Shown here: positions 28,684-37,962 of the stretch, in pieces | How positions within the stretch are numbered: the first letter of the stretch is position 1 | Layout of the letters: every line of letters starts with the position of its first letter | Assembly: GCF_021033825.1 (NCBI RefSeq) | Contig: NZ_JAIFXZ010000016.1 | Span: 32,231-96,230, forward strand | From: Dietzia aurantiaca | Lineage (GTDB): Bacteria > Actinomycetota > Actinomycetes > Mycobacteriales > Mycobacteriaceae | Reading direction: 5' to 3' | DNA length: 64,000 nt | Program-made: the position numbers and the translations under genes | Notes under the pieces: model-generated | What the model was told of the DNA's origin: nothing | Database searches by the model: none | The model's input: the letters and a program-made list of their open reading frames with translations, nothing else

Positions 28684-30720
28684 CTAGTCCGCCTCTCGCT
28701 CACGAGCGAAGGCCGCCGCCCGGTCGACGTACCACAGCAACGTGTCCGGCTCGTCTGTCACCGTGAGACTCACTGCGTCCGGGTCCGCACCTTGATAGAT
28801 TTGCTTGACCGGCACCTCCATCAACTTCCCGGTGCGGGTCCGTGGCACCGACGGTGCGGCGATGATCTCGTCAGGTACGTATCTCGGCGACACCTTCGAC
28901 CGAATCTCGGCCACGATGGCGTTCCGTAGATCATCGTCGACCACAACGCCGTCATCGGGCACAACGAACAGCGGCATGTAGTAATCCCCTCCGCTGAGTT
29001 CGGCGCCGATCACCATCGACACACGCACACCCGGAACCGAATCCACCACCTCGCAGATATCAGCCGACCCCATCCGGATCCCGCCGCGATTAATCGTGGA
29101 ATCAGAGCGCCCGTGGATGACGAAGGATCCCTCTGCCCGCCTGGTCGCCCAATCCCCCTGACGCCACATCCCGGGAAAATCCTCGAAGTAGGCGCTGCGG
29201 TACCTGCTTCGGTCGGGGTCGTTCCAGAAGGACACCGGCATGGACGGCAAAGCCTCGGTTATCACCAGTTCGCCGACCTCCCCGACCACGGGACGCCCCT
29301 CCGAATCCACAGTGTCGGCAGCAACACCCAGATAAGCCCCCTGGAGCTCGCCGACAAAGGTGGGATCCAGCGGATTCGACCCAACGATCCCCGAAGCGAT
29401 ATCGGTCCCGCCGGAATCGGAACCCAAATGCACATCGCGCTTCATTTCATCGTGGATCCACAGCCAGGTCGATTCCGGCAACGGCGACCCGGTCGACAGA
29501 ATCGAGTCGAGCGATGAGAAGTCGTAGTGGTCACGAGGCGAGATACCGGAGCGCTCAATCCCGGTCAACACCGCGGCGCCGACACCGAGAAACGTCACCC
29601 TCTCTTCCGCGCAGATCTCCAGATGCCTGGCCTGCGTGCCGAACGCCGGCGCTCCGTCATAGGTGATGATGGTTGCCCCGCGCATCATCGAATCGACCAG
29701 CATGTTCCAGGCCACCCACGTGGTCGACACCGCGAAGTACACCCGGTCGCCCAAGCTGAGGTCGTACTGGAGCCCGTTGGCCTTGTTGACCTCGAGGACA
29801 ACTCCACCGTGACCGTGGACGATCCCCTTCGGCTTTCCGGTAGTCCCCGAGGAGTACAACACCCACAGCGGATGGGAGAACTCGACCCGCTCGTACGTGG
29901 GCTGCGCAGGAACCGACATGATCGCCGACAACCGGATGCTCGGCACGCGGATCGCCGGGGACTCGCGGCTCGAGACCCCCCGAGTGTCCACCATGACGTG
30001 ATGCTCGATCGACGGCAGGGCGTCGACAAGTTCCGGGAGCCCCTCTGTCATGTCGCGGTAGCGTCCGTTGAAGTCGTAGCCGTCGACCGTGAGCAGGACC
30101 TTCGGGGCGATCTGCGCGAAGCGATCGCTGACTCCCCGGACGCCGAAGTCGGTGTTGACCACGGACCAGATTGCCCCAACGGATGCGGTAGCCAACAATG
30201 CGATGATCGTCTCCGGGATGTTCGGCAGAACCGCGCACACCACGTCACCCGGTCGCACGCCGAGCGAGCGGAAGTGCGCGGCGAGCGATGCTGTCCGCTC
30301 CTCGAGTTCTCGCCAGGTCACGGCCTCGCGATCCCGGGATTCGTGCAGTCCGACGACAGCCTCCCGGTCTGGATCCATGGCAGCGAATCGCAAGAGGTTC
30401 TCCGCGTAGTTCAGACGTGCCCCCGGGAACCAGGACGTCTCGGAGATGGACGCCCCGTTACGAACGGGACCCGCTCCGCGCTCGCCGATGACGTCGTAGT
30501 ACTCCCATACCGACTCCCAGAAGTCGTCGATGTTCTCAACGCTCCATCGGTGGAGTTCAGCGTACGTTCTCGGAGCCCCCCGCGTTTCGGCCAGCTGCAC
30601 TCCGCGGACGTCGTGTAGCCAGTTCTGGAATGCCCGGATATCCGACCGCTCGACCCGCTCAGCTGACGGCGCCCAGGTTTTAACGCGCGCGACTGTGCGT
30701 TCCGTGTGCCTGTCCATCAT
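28684..30720 (-). CDS. aacS: acetoacetyl-CoA synthetase
   Basis: 678 aa. The ANL-superfamily adenylating domain shows VLYSSGTTGKPKGIVHGHGG, the A5-like GSDSGGTDIASG region and a C-terminal part with GRSDSTINRGGIRMGSADI. The catalytic Lys near the end is in RTRTGKLMEVPVK. The N-terminal ACAS_N region (FQNWLHDVRGVQ...FWESVWEYYDV) matches acetoacetate-CoA ligases more closely than acetyl-CoA synthetases. It activates acetoacetate with ATP and CoA. The gene is 7 bp after the transporter gene. Its GC content is lower than that of the surrounding operons, as for the whole module to 33.4 kb. A degenerate 13/15 copy of the dispersed 15-mer lies at 28936-28950. Confidence 0.92.
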   Translation of the reverse strand: MMDRHTERTVARVKTWAPSAERVERSDIRAFQNWLHDVRGVQLAETRGAPRTYAELHRWSVENIDDFWESVWEYYDVIGERGAGPVRNGASISETSWFPGARLNYAENLLRFAAMDPDREAVVGLHESRDREAVTWRELEERTASLAAHFRSLGVRPGDVVCAVLPNIPETIIALLATASVGAIWSVVNTDFGVRGVSDRFAQIAPKVLLTVDGYDFNGRYRDMTEGLPELVDALPSIEHHVMVDTRGVSSRESPAIRVPSIRLSAIMSVPAQPTYERVEFSHPLWVLYSSGTTGKPKGIVHGHGGVVLEVNKANGLQYDLSLGDRVYFAVSTTWVAWNMLVDSMMRGATIITYDGAPAFGTQARHLEICAEERVTFLGVGAAVLTGIERSGISPRDHYDFSSLDSILSTGSPLPESTWLWIHDEMKRDVHLGSDSGGTDIASGIVGSNPLDPTFVGELQGAYLGVAADTVDSEGRPVVGEVGELVITEALPSMPVSFWNDPDRSRYRSAYFEDFPGMWRQGDWATRRAEGSFVIHGRSDSTINRGGIRMGSADICEVVDSVPGVRVSMVIGAELSGGDYYMPLFVVPDDGVVVDDDLRNAIVAEIRSKVSPRYVPDEIIAAPSVPRTRTGKLMEVPVKQIYQGADPDAVSLTVTDEPDTLLWYVDRAAAFAREREAD

Positions 30721-30727
30721 CTGCCGT

Positions 30728-32065
30728 TCACCACCCGAGGACCGGGACGAGCAGGAAGATAGCCGAGCAGATCACCATAAGAACCACCATGGCCGTCATG
30801 CAGTAGCCCCAGATGTCCTTGAGCCCCAGGCCGGACAAGCCGAGCGCGGCGAGCACGAAGAACGGCTGCAGGAGGTTGGTCGTCATGTCGCCGACTGACA
30901 CCGCATTGACGAGAGTCGCAGGGGAAACGTTCATGGCGCTGATCGCTTCGAGCATCACAGGGCCCTGGATCTGCCACTGGCCGCCAGCCGAAGGGACGAA
31001 GACGTTGATGATCATCGCCGAGACATAGGCGAACAGCGGGAATGTCGCCTCGGTGGAAATGGATGCGAACCATCCGCCGATCAGAGCGATCAGCCCCGCA
31101 CCACCCATCATCCCGATGATTCCCGCGTAGAACGGGAACTGCAGCACGATCCCCGATGCCGCGGGGATGCCATCAGTGATGCACTTGGCGTACTTCGCCG
31201 GACTCCCGTGGAGAGCGATACCGACGATGAGGAAGATAAAGTTGATGATGTTGAGCTCGAGGTTGAAGCCCTCTGCGACGAAGTACGTGCCGATGCCGAT
31301 AAGACCGAGGACCACGATGATGTAGTTGATGATCCGGCTGTTGTTGATGCGCTCCGAAACGGGCTTCTCCCCCGGGGACTGAGACGGGTCCGGAGCCTGC
31401 TCCGGCTCGGAAATACCCGAGAACGCGACCACGTCCTCACTCTTCGGCGCCATGAAGATGAAGGCGACGAGCACGCCGATGAAGCCGAACACAGCCGCGC
31501 TGATCATCGTCGGGCTGTACAGCGTCTCGGTGACCGGGATCAGCCCAATCTCAGCCTCCAGGCTGTGCCCGGGCGTGTTGACCAGCAGCGGAGCGGTGAG
31601 CGCGATCGATACCGGCTGGGTGGCGATGACAGCTGTGTACGAGGCAGCGACCAGGAGTCGGAAGTCCGCAACCTTGACACGCTTTGCCACCTCGATCGCG
31701 ACGAGCGTGCCGCCGACGAAGCCCAGGCCCCAACTGACGATGCCCAGTGCCGCCGAGACGCACATCGTCAAGACGAGTGCGGCGAGCTGGGTCTTCGGAA
31801 TGCCGGCCAGGCGGGTGAGGAATCGGTTGACCAGAGGAGCCTTCGCGAGCGCGTAACCGGTGACCAGTACCACCACCATCTGCATACCGAACTCCAGGAA
31901 GCCCCAGAATCCGCCGTACCAGTGCTCGGCCATCTCCGGCAGAGACTGACCCCCGAGGGTCATCCCCATGATCAGGGTCAGGACGGTCAAGATCAGGGCG
32001 AACAGGAATGCGCTGGGAAGGTACTTCTCGACGAGAAGGTTGAGATAGCGCGACAGTACGCGCAT
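30728..32065 (-). CDS. atoE: short-chain fatty acid/acetoacetate transporter, AtoE family
   Basis: 445 aa with about 12 hydrophobic segments. It resembles AtoE-type carriers: EKYLPSAFLFALILTVLT, HWYGGFWGFLEFGMQMVVVLVTGYALA and NVFVPSAGGQWQIQGPVMLEA. A strong AAAGGA precedes the ATG. It should import acetoacetate or short fatty acids for the synthetase encoded next, forming a two-gene uptake and activation module. The 168-bp gap upstream contains the promoter region and separates it from the PucR-type regulator. Confidence 0.9.
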   Translation of the reverse strand: MRVLSRYLNLLVEKYLPSAFLFALILTVLTLIMGMTLGGQSLPEMAEHWYGGFWGFLEFGMQMVVVLVTGYALAKAPLVNRFLTRLAGIPKTQLAALVLTMCVSAALGIVSWGLGFVGGTLVAIEVAKRVKVADFRLLVAASYTAVIATQPVSIALTAPLLVNTPGHSLEAEIGLIPVTETLYSPTMISAAVFGFIGVLVAFIFMAPKSEDVVAFSGISEPEQAPDPSQSPGEKPVSERINNSRIINYIIVVLGLIGIGTYFVAEGFNLELNIINFIFLIVGIALHGSPAKYAKCITDGIPAASGIVLQFPFYAGIIGMMGGAGLIALIGGWFASISTEATFPLFAYVSAMIINVFVPSAGGQWQIQGPVMLEAISAMNVSPATLVNAVSVGDMTTNLLQPFFVLAALGLSGLGLKDIWGYCMTAMVVLMVICSAIFLLVPVLGW

Positions 32066-32233
32066 CGGCGGTTTTCCTTTTGAATAGGGGAGGGCGAGGG
32101 CGCCCCGGCACTCGAAGCATTCTGCTATCGCCGGTCACAAAAGATGATGGACGCCAGCCCGAAATTGTTGCGTCCGTCTCGTTCTGGATTACAAAGATGC
32201 AGGGCTGTGGCCGTCACGCGGCGAAGCTGCCGT

Positions 32234-33388
32234 TCAACCTCGCCTCAGCTCCCCACTCCTGGCGCACAACTCGAAGTACCACTGCAGCGAGGTAGCGGTC
32301 TCCGTGTCGTCGACCGAGCAACCGGTGATCTCCGCAAACCTGGAGATCCGGTACCGCAGGGTATTCGGATGACAGTTGAGTTCTCTCGCGGCGTTCCTGT
32401 ACGAGCGATTCCGGCTCAGATACACCTCGACACTGTGCAGGGTCGAGGCCGCATCGATCTGGGCCGAGAGGAGGGGTTGCCGAAAGCGCGCGTCGAAGAG
32501 ATCGACGACCGGAGACTCCGGATCGACGGACACCCGCCAGCCCACTTCCTCGAGGTGGTGATTACCCGCTTGAAGTGCGGTGGATGTGCTGGCCACCCGT
32601 CGGGCGATCTCGAGAGAGTCCTCGATGTTCTGAAGGGGACGGGGCCGCCCGTAGGACACAGACAGACCGTCGCCCGTGTCGAAGACGTCCCGGCAGATGC
32701 CCACGATGACGTCTCCACGAATCGCACACACCCCCCGATGACCGAAGATCTGGGGCTCCAGTGTCGCGAGCAGCGAATAAATGTCGTGCTCGGTGTCTCC
32801 CACCATCGCGGCAACGAAGCCCCGATAGTCAACGTCGGCGCGGAGCTGGAAGTGGGTCTGGGCCGTGGCGAGCACGCTGTCGTCGAAGTCTCCGGAGCGT
32901 AGGCGGTCGATGAAGTCGTTCTTGATGGCATGATTCCGCGTGTCGAGCTGCAGCTGATGCTGCCGGTAGACCTCGACGAGAACGGCCGAGTACACGTCGC
33001 TTACCATCCAGATCTGCCGGTACGCGCGGAGGCTCTCGAAGGGCGAGACGCCGTGCGCGTCGAACAAGTCAGTCAGAGCATCGGCGATGAGCCCGATGCT
33101 GTGCTTGTACGACCGGATGAGATCCTCCACGGGGACACCCTGCTCGAAGCGCTTCCTGGCGATCTGCGCATGTGCACGCAGCTTGTGGCTCCGGGGCCTG
33201 GGCCCGTCCACCACCCCGCGGATGCACATGTCGATGTTCTGGCTGAAAGAGGAAGTGAGGACGTCGTCCGACACCGACTCGTAGGTCGGATACGTCTGCC
33301 GGACGTAGGATATGACCTGCTTGATGAGAACCTGCTCGCGCTCGATGAGAGCGTTAATGGCAGCGCCACGCGCGTCACCCGAATCCAT
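32234..33388 (-). CDS. PucR/CdaR-type transcriptional regulator
   Basis: 384 aa from the ATG at 33388 (MDSGDARGAAINALIE); an in-frame extension of 20 residues upstream looks untranslated. The C-terminal HTH is of the PucR type (RNRSYRNAARELNCHPNTLRYRISRFAEITG, about residues 325-355). The middle is a GGDEF-like regulatory fold and the N-terminus is helical (ERE QVLIKQVISYVRQTYP...). It probably controls the downstream atoE-aacS pair, encoded on the same strand after a 168-bp gap. The effector is unknown. Confidence 0.82.
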   Translation of the reverse strand: MDSGDARGAAINALIEREQVLIKQVISYVRQTYPTYESVSDDVLTSSFSQNIDMCIRGVVDGPRPRSHKLRAHAQIARKRFEQGVPVEDLIRSYKHSIGLIADALTDLFDAHGVSPFESLRAYRQIWMVSDVYSAVLVEVYRQHQLQLDTRNHAIKNDFIDRLRSGDFDDSVLATAQTHFQLRADVDYRGFVAAMVGDTEHDIYSLLATLEPQIFGHRGVCAIRGDVIVGICRDVFDTGDGLSVSYGRPRPLQNIEDSLEIARRVASTSTALQAGNHHLEEVGWRVSVDPESPVVDLFDARFRQPLLSAQIDAASTLHSVEVYLSRNRSYRNAARELNCHPNTLRYRISRFAEITGCSVDDTETATSLQWYFELCARSGELRRG

Positions 33389-33437
33389 GTAGCGGATTGT
33401 GACACGGCCGCGAAATCCTCCGCGATACGCTCGGACG

Positions 33438-33854
33438 ATGACCGACACCTCACGCGATGAAGTCAGTCTTCGCGTGCTCGTCTACAGCAACGACACCAGC
33501 ACCCGTGGCCGCGTCATCTCCGCCCTGGGCACGCGCCCGCACCCGGATCTGCCGCGGCTGGACCACGTCGAGGTGGCCACCTCCGCTGCCGCGATCGCCC
33601 ACCTGGACGCCGGCGGGATCGATCTGGCGATCCTCGACGGCGAGGCCGCCCCCACCGGCGGCCTGGGCCTAGCCAAGCAGCTGCGCGACGAGCTCGACCA
33701 CTGCCCGCCGATCCTCGTCCTGATCGGCCGGGCCGACGACCGCTGGCTCGCGGACTGGTCCCGCGCGGACGCCTCCGTCGCCCACCCGATCGACCCACTG
33801 ACGCTGCGCGACACTGTCAACGAGCTCCTCGCCGGGTCCCGACCACACCCCTGA
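33438..33854 (+). CDS. response-regulator-receiver-like protein preceding nuoA (Rv3143 type)
   Basis: 138 aa from the ATG at 33438. The fold resembles a CheY receiver: LRVLVYSNDTSTRGRVISAL, LDLAILDGEAAPTGGLGLAKQLRDEL with the possible phospho-acceptor Asp of AILDG, and PPILVLIGRADDRWLADW. The usual DD pair after strand 1 is replaced by SND, so phosphorylation is uncertain. There is no output domain. M. tuberculosis has a similar single-domain protein (Rv3143) just before nuoA, which supports a link to complex I expression or assembly. Confidence 0.78.
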   Translation: MTDTSRDEVSLRVLVYSNDTSTRGRVISALGTRPHPDLPRLDHVEVATSAAAIAHLDAGGIDLAILDGEAAPTGGLGLAKQLRDELDHCPPILVLIGRADDRWLADWSRADASVAHPIDPLTLRDTVNELLAGSRPHP

Positions 33855-33893
33855 CACGCGGTCTGACCGAAGTGCCGACACCCGTCGAAGCTA

Positions 33894-33909
33894 TGTGAGT
33901 AGAGTCACA
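33894..33909. promoter_or_regulatory. CRP/GlxR binding site upstream of nuoA
   Basis: TGTGA-GTAGAG-TCACA is a perfect match to the TGTGA-N6-TCACA consensus of CRP in mycobacteria and GlxR in corynebacteria. It lies 144 bp before the nuoA start, in front of the structured leader. cAMP-dependent control of complex I is the likely meaning. Confidence 0.75.
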
Positions 33910-33913
33910 GTCA

Positions 33914-34040
33914 GTGACCGGTGAGAACCGGATCACCGGGGAGACGGGGCCCTGGAGAACCCACCACGACAGGCCTCCCGGACCCCCTGCGGTTGCAGGA
34001 GAGGTGTGCCCACAGGCACGCCCTCGACCAGGCGCGAGGG
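33914..34040 (+). promoter_or_regulatory. structured 5' leader of the nuo operon
   Basis: A series of hairpins can be drawn. GTGA-CCGGT (33914-33922) pairs with ACCGG-a-TCAC (33927-33936). CCGGG and GGCC blocks at 33936-33953 can pair with GGCC-TCCCGG (about 33971-33981). CCTGC-ggtt-GCAGG spans 33986-33999, GTGTGCC pairs with GGCACGC (34004-34021), and CCCTCG (34021-34026) pairs with CGAGGG (34035-34040). The last hairpin covers the GAGGGAG that serves as nuoA Shine-Dalgarno. I do not recognise a known riboswitch class. Folding was judged by eye. Confidence 0.5.
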
Positions 34041-34052
34041 AGTGACACCGAC

Positions 34053-34412
34053 GTGAACGAGTATGTGCCCATTCTGGTCCTCGGGGGCCTGGCCGTCGCG
34101 TTCGCCGTGTTCTCGTCGTTCGTCTCGTCACTGGCGGGGCCGAGCCGCTTCAACCGGGCCAAGGTCGAGGCCTACGAGTGCGGCATCCAGCCCACCCCGC
34201 AGCCGGCGGGCGGCGGCCGTTTCCCGGTGAAGTACTACCTCACGGCGATGCTCTTCATCATCTTCGGCATCGAGATCCTCTTCCTGTACCCGTGGGCCGT
34301 CTACTTCGACGAACTGGGCCTGTTCGGCCTGGCCGCGATGGCCCTGTTCGTCGTCAACGTCTCCGTCGCCTACGCCTACGAGTGGCGGCGCGGCGGATTG
34401 AGCTGGGACTAG
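34053..34412 (+). CDS. nuoA: NADH-quinone oxidoreductase subunit A
   Basis: 119 aa, GTG start. Three transmembrane helices are visible, with the family loop [46 protein letters not shown] between the first and second. It forms part of the quinone-site region of complex I with NuoH. It is the first gene of a 14-gene operon in the classical nuoA-N order. The Shine-Dalgarno sequence may be masked by the leader hairpin. Confidence 0.96.
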   Translation: MNEYVPILVLGGLAVAFAVFSSFVSSLAGPSRFNRAKVEAYECGIQPTPQPAGGGRFPVKYYLTAMLFIIFGIEILFLYPWAVYFDELGLFGLAAMALFVVNVSVAYAYEWRRGGLSWD

Positions 34413-34469
34413 ACGGCAGCGTCCGCGACACGCGCGGACGCACGCGAGATACAGGAAAGGAGCACGGCC

Positions 34470-35024
34470 ATGGGACTCGAGGAGAAGGTGCCGGCCGGGT
34501 TCCTGCTGACCACGGTCGAGCAGCTCGCCGGATACTTCCGCAAGGGGTCGCTGTGGCCGGCCACGTTCGGGTTGGCGTGCTGCGCGATCGAGATGATGGC
34601 CACCAGTGGCGGCCGCTACGACCTGGCGCGTTTCGGCACGGAGGTGTTCCGCGCCTCGCCGCGCCAGGCGGACCTGATGATCGTCGCGGGCCGGGTGAGC
34701 CAGAAGATGGCCCCGGTGCTGCGCCAGGTGTACGACCAGATGGCCGAGCCCAAGTGGGTGCTGGCGATGGGCGTGTGCGCGTCGTCCGGCGGGATGTTCA
34801 ACAACTACGCGATCGTCCAGGGCGTCGACCACATCGTGCCCGTCGACATCTACCTGCCCGGCTGTCCGCCGCGCCCGGAGATGCTCATGCACGCCATCCT
34901 CACGCTGCACACCAAGATCGAGTCGATGCCGCTGGGCGTCAACCGGGTGGAGGCGGTGAAGGCCGCCGAGCAGGCCGCCCTGGACGAGCGCCCGTTGATC
35001 CCGGTCGAGGGGATGTTCCGATGA
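34470..35024 (+). CDS. nuoB: NADH-quinone oxidoreductase subunit B
   Basis: 184 aa. The N2 [4Fe-4S] cluster ligands are visible: the tandem Cys pair in [19 protein letters not shown] and LPGCPPRPE. It lies at the junction of the peripheral and membrane arms and passes electrons to quinone. A good AGGAAAGGAG precedes the ATG. The stop overlaps the nuoC start by 4 bp. Confidence 0.97.
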   Translation: MGLEEKVPAGFLLTTVEQLAGYFRKGSLWPATFGLACCAIEMMATSGGRYDLARFGTEVFRASPRQADLMIVAGRVSQKMAPVLRQVYDQMAEPKWVLAMGVCASSGGMFNNYAIVQGVDHIVPVDIYLPGCPPRPEMLMHAILTLHTKIESMPLGVNRVEAVKAAEQAALDERPLIPVEGMFR

Positions 35025-35818
35025 CGGACACCCCGGACCGCGGCGACGCACCCGATCGGCGTGACGCGCCCGACCGACGTGATGTACCCGGCCGCCGCGA
35101 CGCCCCCTCTACAGCCGGTGAGTTCGCGGTGCCCGATACGCACCGCGCCGGGCCGGAGCTGGTCGGCGAGCGCCGCGGCATGTTCGGTGTCCGCGGGTCG
35201 GGGGACACGTCGGGGTTCGGCGGCCTGGTCCGCCCGACGGCACTGCCGGGCGGGTCGGAACCGCCGTATGAGAACGACGACGACAACGCCGTCATCGAGG
35301 GCCTCACGGCAGCCCTGCGGCGGCAGGGTGGGCCGGGCTTCGACGAGGCCGTCGAGCGGGTCGCGGTCCACGCCGGCCAGCTGACCCTGCACGTGGTGCG
35401 TGAACATTTGCCGACGGTGGCCCGGACGCTGCGGGATGATCCGGCGCTGCGGTTCGAGATGTCGCTGGGCGCCAGCGGGGTGCACTACCCGGACGCGACC
35501 GGCCGCGAGCTGCACGTGGTGTATCCGCTGCAGTCCATCACCCACAACCGCCGCGTGATGCTGGAGACGTGCGCGCCGGATTCGGACCCGCACGTCCCGT
35601 CGCTGACCCGCGTGTATCCCACGACGGACTGGCACGAGCGGGAGGCCTACGACTTCTTCGGCGTGATCTTCGACGGTCATCCGTCGCTGACCCGGATCGA
35701 GATGCCGGACGACTGGGAGGGCCACCCGCAGCGCAAGGACTACCCGCTGGGCGGCATCCCGGTGCAGTACAAGGGCGCGACCGTGCCGCCGCCGGATGAG
35801 CGGAGGGCGTACTCATGA
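35021..35818 (+). CDS. nuoC: NADH-quinone oxidoreductase subunit C
   Basis: 265 aa. The conserved 30-kDa domain begins near residue 100 and ends with [15 protein letters not shown]...[21 protein letters not shown]. The N-terminal 90 residues are a disordered extension with repeated DAPDRR-like units ([29 protein letters not shown]). Copy 4 of the dispersed 15-mer encodes DDDNA at residues 86-90, just where the conserved part starts. Start and stop both overlap the neighbours by 4 bp. Confidence 0.96.
   Translation: MTDTPDRGDAPDRRDAPDRRDVPGRRDAPSTAGEFAVPDTHRAGPELVGERRGMFGVRGSGDTSGFGGLVRPTALPGGSEPPYENDDDNAVIEGLTAALRRQGGPGFDEAVERVAVHAGQLTLHVVREHLPTVARTLRDDPALRFEMSLGASGVHYPDATGRELHVVYPLQSITHNRRVMLETCAPDSDPHVPSLTRVYPTTDWHEREAYDFFGVIFDGHPSLTRIEMPDDWEGHPQRKDYPLGGIPVQYKGATVPPPDERRAYS
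35276..35290 (+). repeat. dispersed 15-mer, copy 4
   Basis: Exact GACGACGACAACGCC in nuoC, in frame as DDDNA at residues 86-90, at the end of its non-conserved N-terminal extension. It is followed by GTCATC. Confidence 0.9.
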
Positions 35819-37164
35819 GCACCGACCGCAGCGGCGCGCGTCGCACCCGCCGCACCGCCGGCCCGGGCAGCGAGGCCTCCGACACGATCCTCACCGCCTC
35901 CGGGCAGGACTGGGACGCGATCAGCGCGGCCGCGCGCAATGCCGACGACGACCGCATCGTGGTCAACATGGGCCCGCAGCACCCGTCGACCCACGGGGTG
36001 CTGCGGTTGATCCTCGAGATCGAGGGCGAGACGGTCACGCAGGCCCGCTGCGGGATCGGCTACCTGCACACGGGGATCGAGAAGAACCTCGAGTTCCGCT
36101 ACTGGACCCAGGGCGTCACCTTCGTCACCCGCATGGACTACCTGTCACCGTTCTTCAACGAGGTGGCCTACTGCCTCGGGGTGGAGAAGCTGCTCGGGAT
36201 CACCGACCGGGTCCCCGAGCGGGCGTCGGTGATCCGCGTGATGCTCATGGAGCTCAACCGCATCGCCTCCCACCTGGTCGCGGTGGCCACGGCCGGCATG
36301 GAGTTGGGCGCCACCACCCCGATGCTGTTCGGGTTCCGCGATCGCGAGCTGATCCTCGACGTGTTCGAGGTGATCAGCGGGCTGCGGATGAACCACGCCT
36401 ACGTCCGGCCGGGCGGGGTGGTGCAGGACCTGCCCGACGAGGCCGTGCCCATGGTCCGCGACCTGCTCGAGGTGCTGCCGGGGCGGATCCGCGAGATGGA
36501 ACTGCTGCTGCGGGAGAATCCCATCTGGAAGATGCGGTTGTCCGGCATCGGCTACCTGGATCTGACCGGCTGCATGGCCCTCGGCGTGACCGGCCCGGTC
36601 CTGCGCGCGACCGGCCTGCCGCACGACGTGCGCCGCTCCGACCCCTACTGCGGCTACGAGAACTACGAGTTCGACGTGGTCACGGGATCGGCCGGCGACT
36701 GCTACGACCGATTCGTCATCCGCATCGACGAGATGAAGGAGTCACTGAAGATCGTCGAGCAGTGCCTGGACCGGCTCGCCCCCGGCCCGGTGATGGTCGA
36801 CGACCCCAAGATCGCCTGGCCCGCCCGGCTCAAGGTCGGCCCTGACGGCCTCGGCAACTCCCAGGAACACATCCGTCACATCATGGACAGCTCCATGGAG
36901 GCGCTGATCCACCACTTCAAGCTGGTCACCGAGGGATTCCCCGTGCCGCCCGGCCAGGTGTACGTGCCGGTCGAGTCGCCGCGCGGCGAGCTGGGCGTGC
37001 ACATGGTCTCCGACGGTGGCACCCGCCCGTACCGGGTGCACTACCGCGACCCGTCGTTCACCAACCTGCAGGCCGTCGCCGCCATGTGCGAGGGCGGGAT
37101 GATCGCCGACGTGATCGCCTCCGTGGCCAGCATCGACCCCGTGATGGGAGGGGTGGACCGATGA
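35815..37164 (+). CDS. nuoD: NADH-quinone oxidoreductase subunit D
   Basis: 449 aa. The 49-kDa-family signature [21 protein letters not shown], including the quinone-binding loop His residues, is present near residue 45. [15 protein letters not shown] and the C-terminal [29 protein letters not shown] also match. It contributes most of the quinone-binding cavity with NuoB. The N-terminal 40 residues are a charged extension. It overlaps nuoC and nuoE by 4 bp each. Confidence 0.97.
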   Translation: MSTDRSGARRTRRTAGPGSEASDTILTASGQDWDAISAAARNADDDRIVVNMGPQHPSTHGVLRLILEIEGETVTQARCGIGYLHTGIEKNLEFRYWTQGVTFVTRMDYLSPFFNEVAYCLGVEKLLGITDRVPERASVIRVMLMELNRIASHLVAVATAGMELGATTPMLFGFRDRELILDVFEVISGLRMNHAYVRPGGVVQDLPDEAVPMVRDLLEVLPGRIREMELLLRENPIWKMRLSGIGYLDLTGCMALGVTGPVLRATGLPHDVRRSDPYCGYENYEFDVVTGSAGDCYDRFVIRIDEMKESLKIVEQCLDRLAPGPVMVDDPKIAWPARLKVGPDGLGNSQEHIRHIMDSSMEALIHHFKLVTEGFPVPPGQVYVPVESPRGELGVHMVSDGGTRPYRVHYRDPSFTNLQAVAAMCEGGMIADVIASVASIDPVMGGVDR

Positions 37165-37961
37165 GCACTCCGCAGCGGTCCCGCGGCGAGCCGGTGTTCC
37201 TCCAGTTCGGCCGCCTGGCCGACGAACCCGGCGAGGTCGTCCGGCCGGACGCCCGCCGCGCGTACCCCGCCGACGTGCGGAGCCGCCTCCGGGCCGACGC
37301 CGATCAGATCGTCTCCCGGTATCCTCAGGCCCGCTCGGCGCTGCTGCCGCTGCTGCATCTGGTCCAGGCGGAGGACGGGTACCTGACCCCGGCCGGGATC
37401 GAGTTCTGCGCCGTCGTCGTCGACCTCTCCCCCGCGGAGGTCATGGCGGTGGCCACCTTCTACTCCATGTACCGACGCACGCCCACGGGCGACTACCTCG
37501 TCGGGGTGTGTACCAACACCCTCTGCGCGGTGATGGGCGGCGACGAGATCTATGCCGACCTCGCCGCCCACCTGGGCCTCGACGGGCCCGGCACCACCGA
37601 CGACGGGCGCGTCACGCTCGAACGGATCGAGTGCAACGCGGCCTGCGACTACGCGCCGGTGGTGATGGTGAACTGGGAGTTCTTCGACGACCAGACGCCC
37701 GGCAAGGCGCGGCGCGTCGTCGACGAACTGCGCGCCGGCGAGGCCGTGACGCCCACGCGCGGCGCCCCGCTGTGCACGTTCCGGGAGACCTCCCGCATCC
37801 TCGCAGGCTTCCCCGACCCCCGCCCCGGCGCGAACGACGGCGCGCCCGGCGAGGCCACCCTGGCCGGACTGCGCACCGCGCGCGAGCACGACATGCGCGC
37901 GCCCGATCCCGGCGGGTCCACACGCGACGACACCGCCCCCACCCCGGACGAGGAGGCCTGA
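37161..37961 (+). CDS. nuoE: NADH-quinone oxidoreductase subunit E
   Basis: 266 aa from the ATG overlapping the nuoD stop. The thioredoxin-like 24-kDa fold binds cluster N1a through [13 protein letters not shown] and [15 protein letters not shown] (CxxxxC and CxxxC). It is about 90 residues longer than compact homologues because of a Pro/Gly/Ala-rich C-terminal tail after residue 205. It is in the NADH-oxidising module with NuoF and NuoG. Confidence 0.96.
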   Translation: MSTPQRSRGEPVFLQFGRLADEPGEVVRPDARRAYPADVRSRLRADADQIVSRYPQARSALLPLLHLVQAEDGYLTPAGIEFCAVVVDLSPAEVMAVATFYSMYRRTPTGDYLVGVCTNTLCAVMGGDEIYADLAAHLGLDGPGTTDDGRVTLERIECNAACDYAPVVMVNWEFFDDQTPGKARRVVDELRAGEAVTPTRGAPLCTFRETSRILAGFPDPRPGANDGAPGEATLAGLRTAREHDMRAPDPGGSTRDDTAPTPDEEA

Positions 37962-37962
37962 T

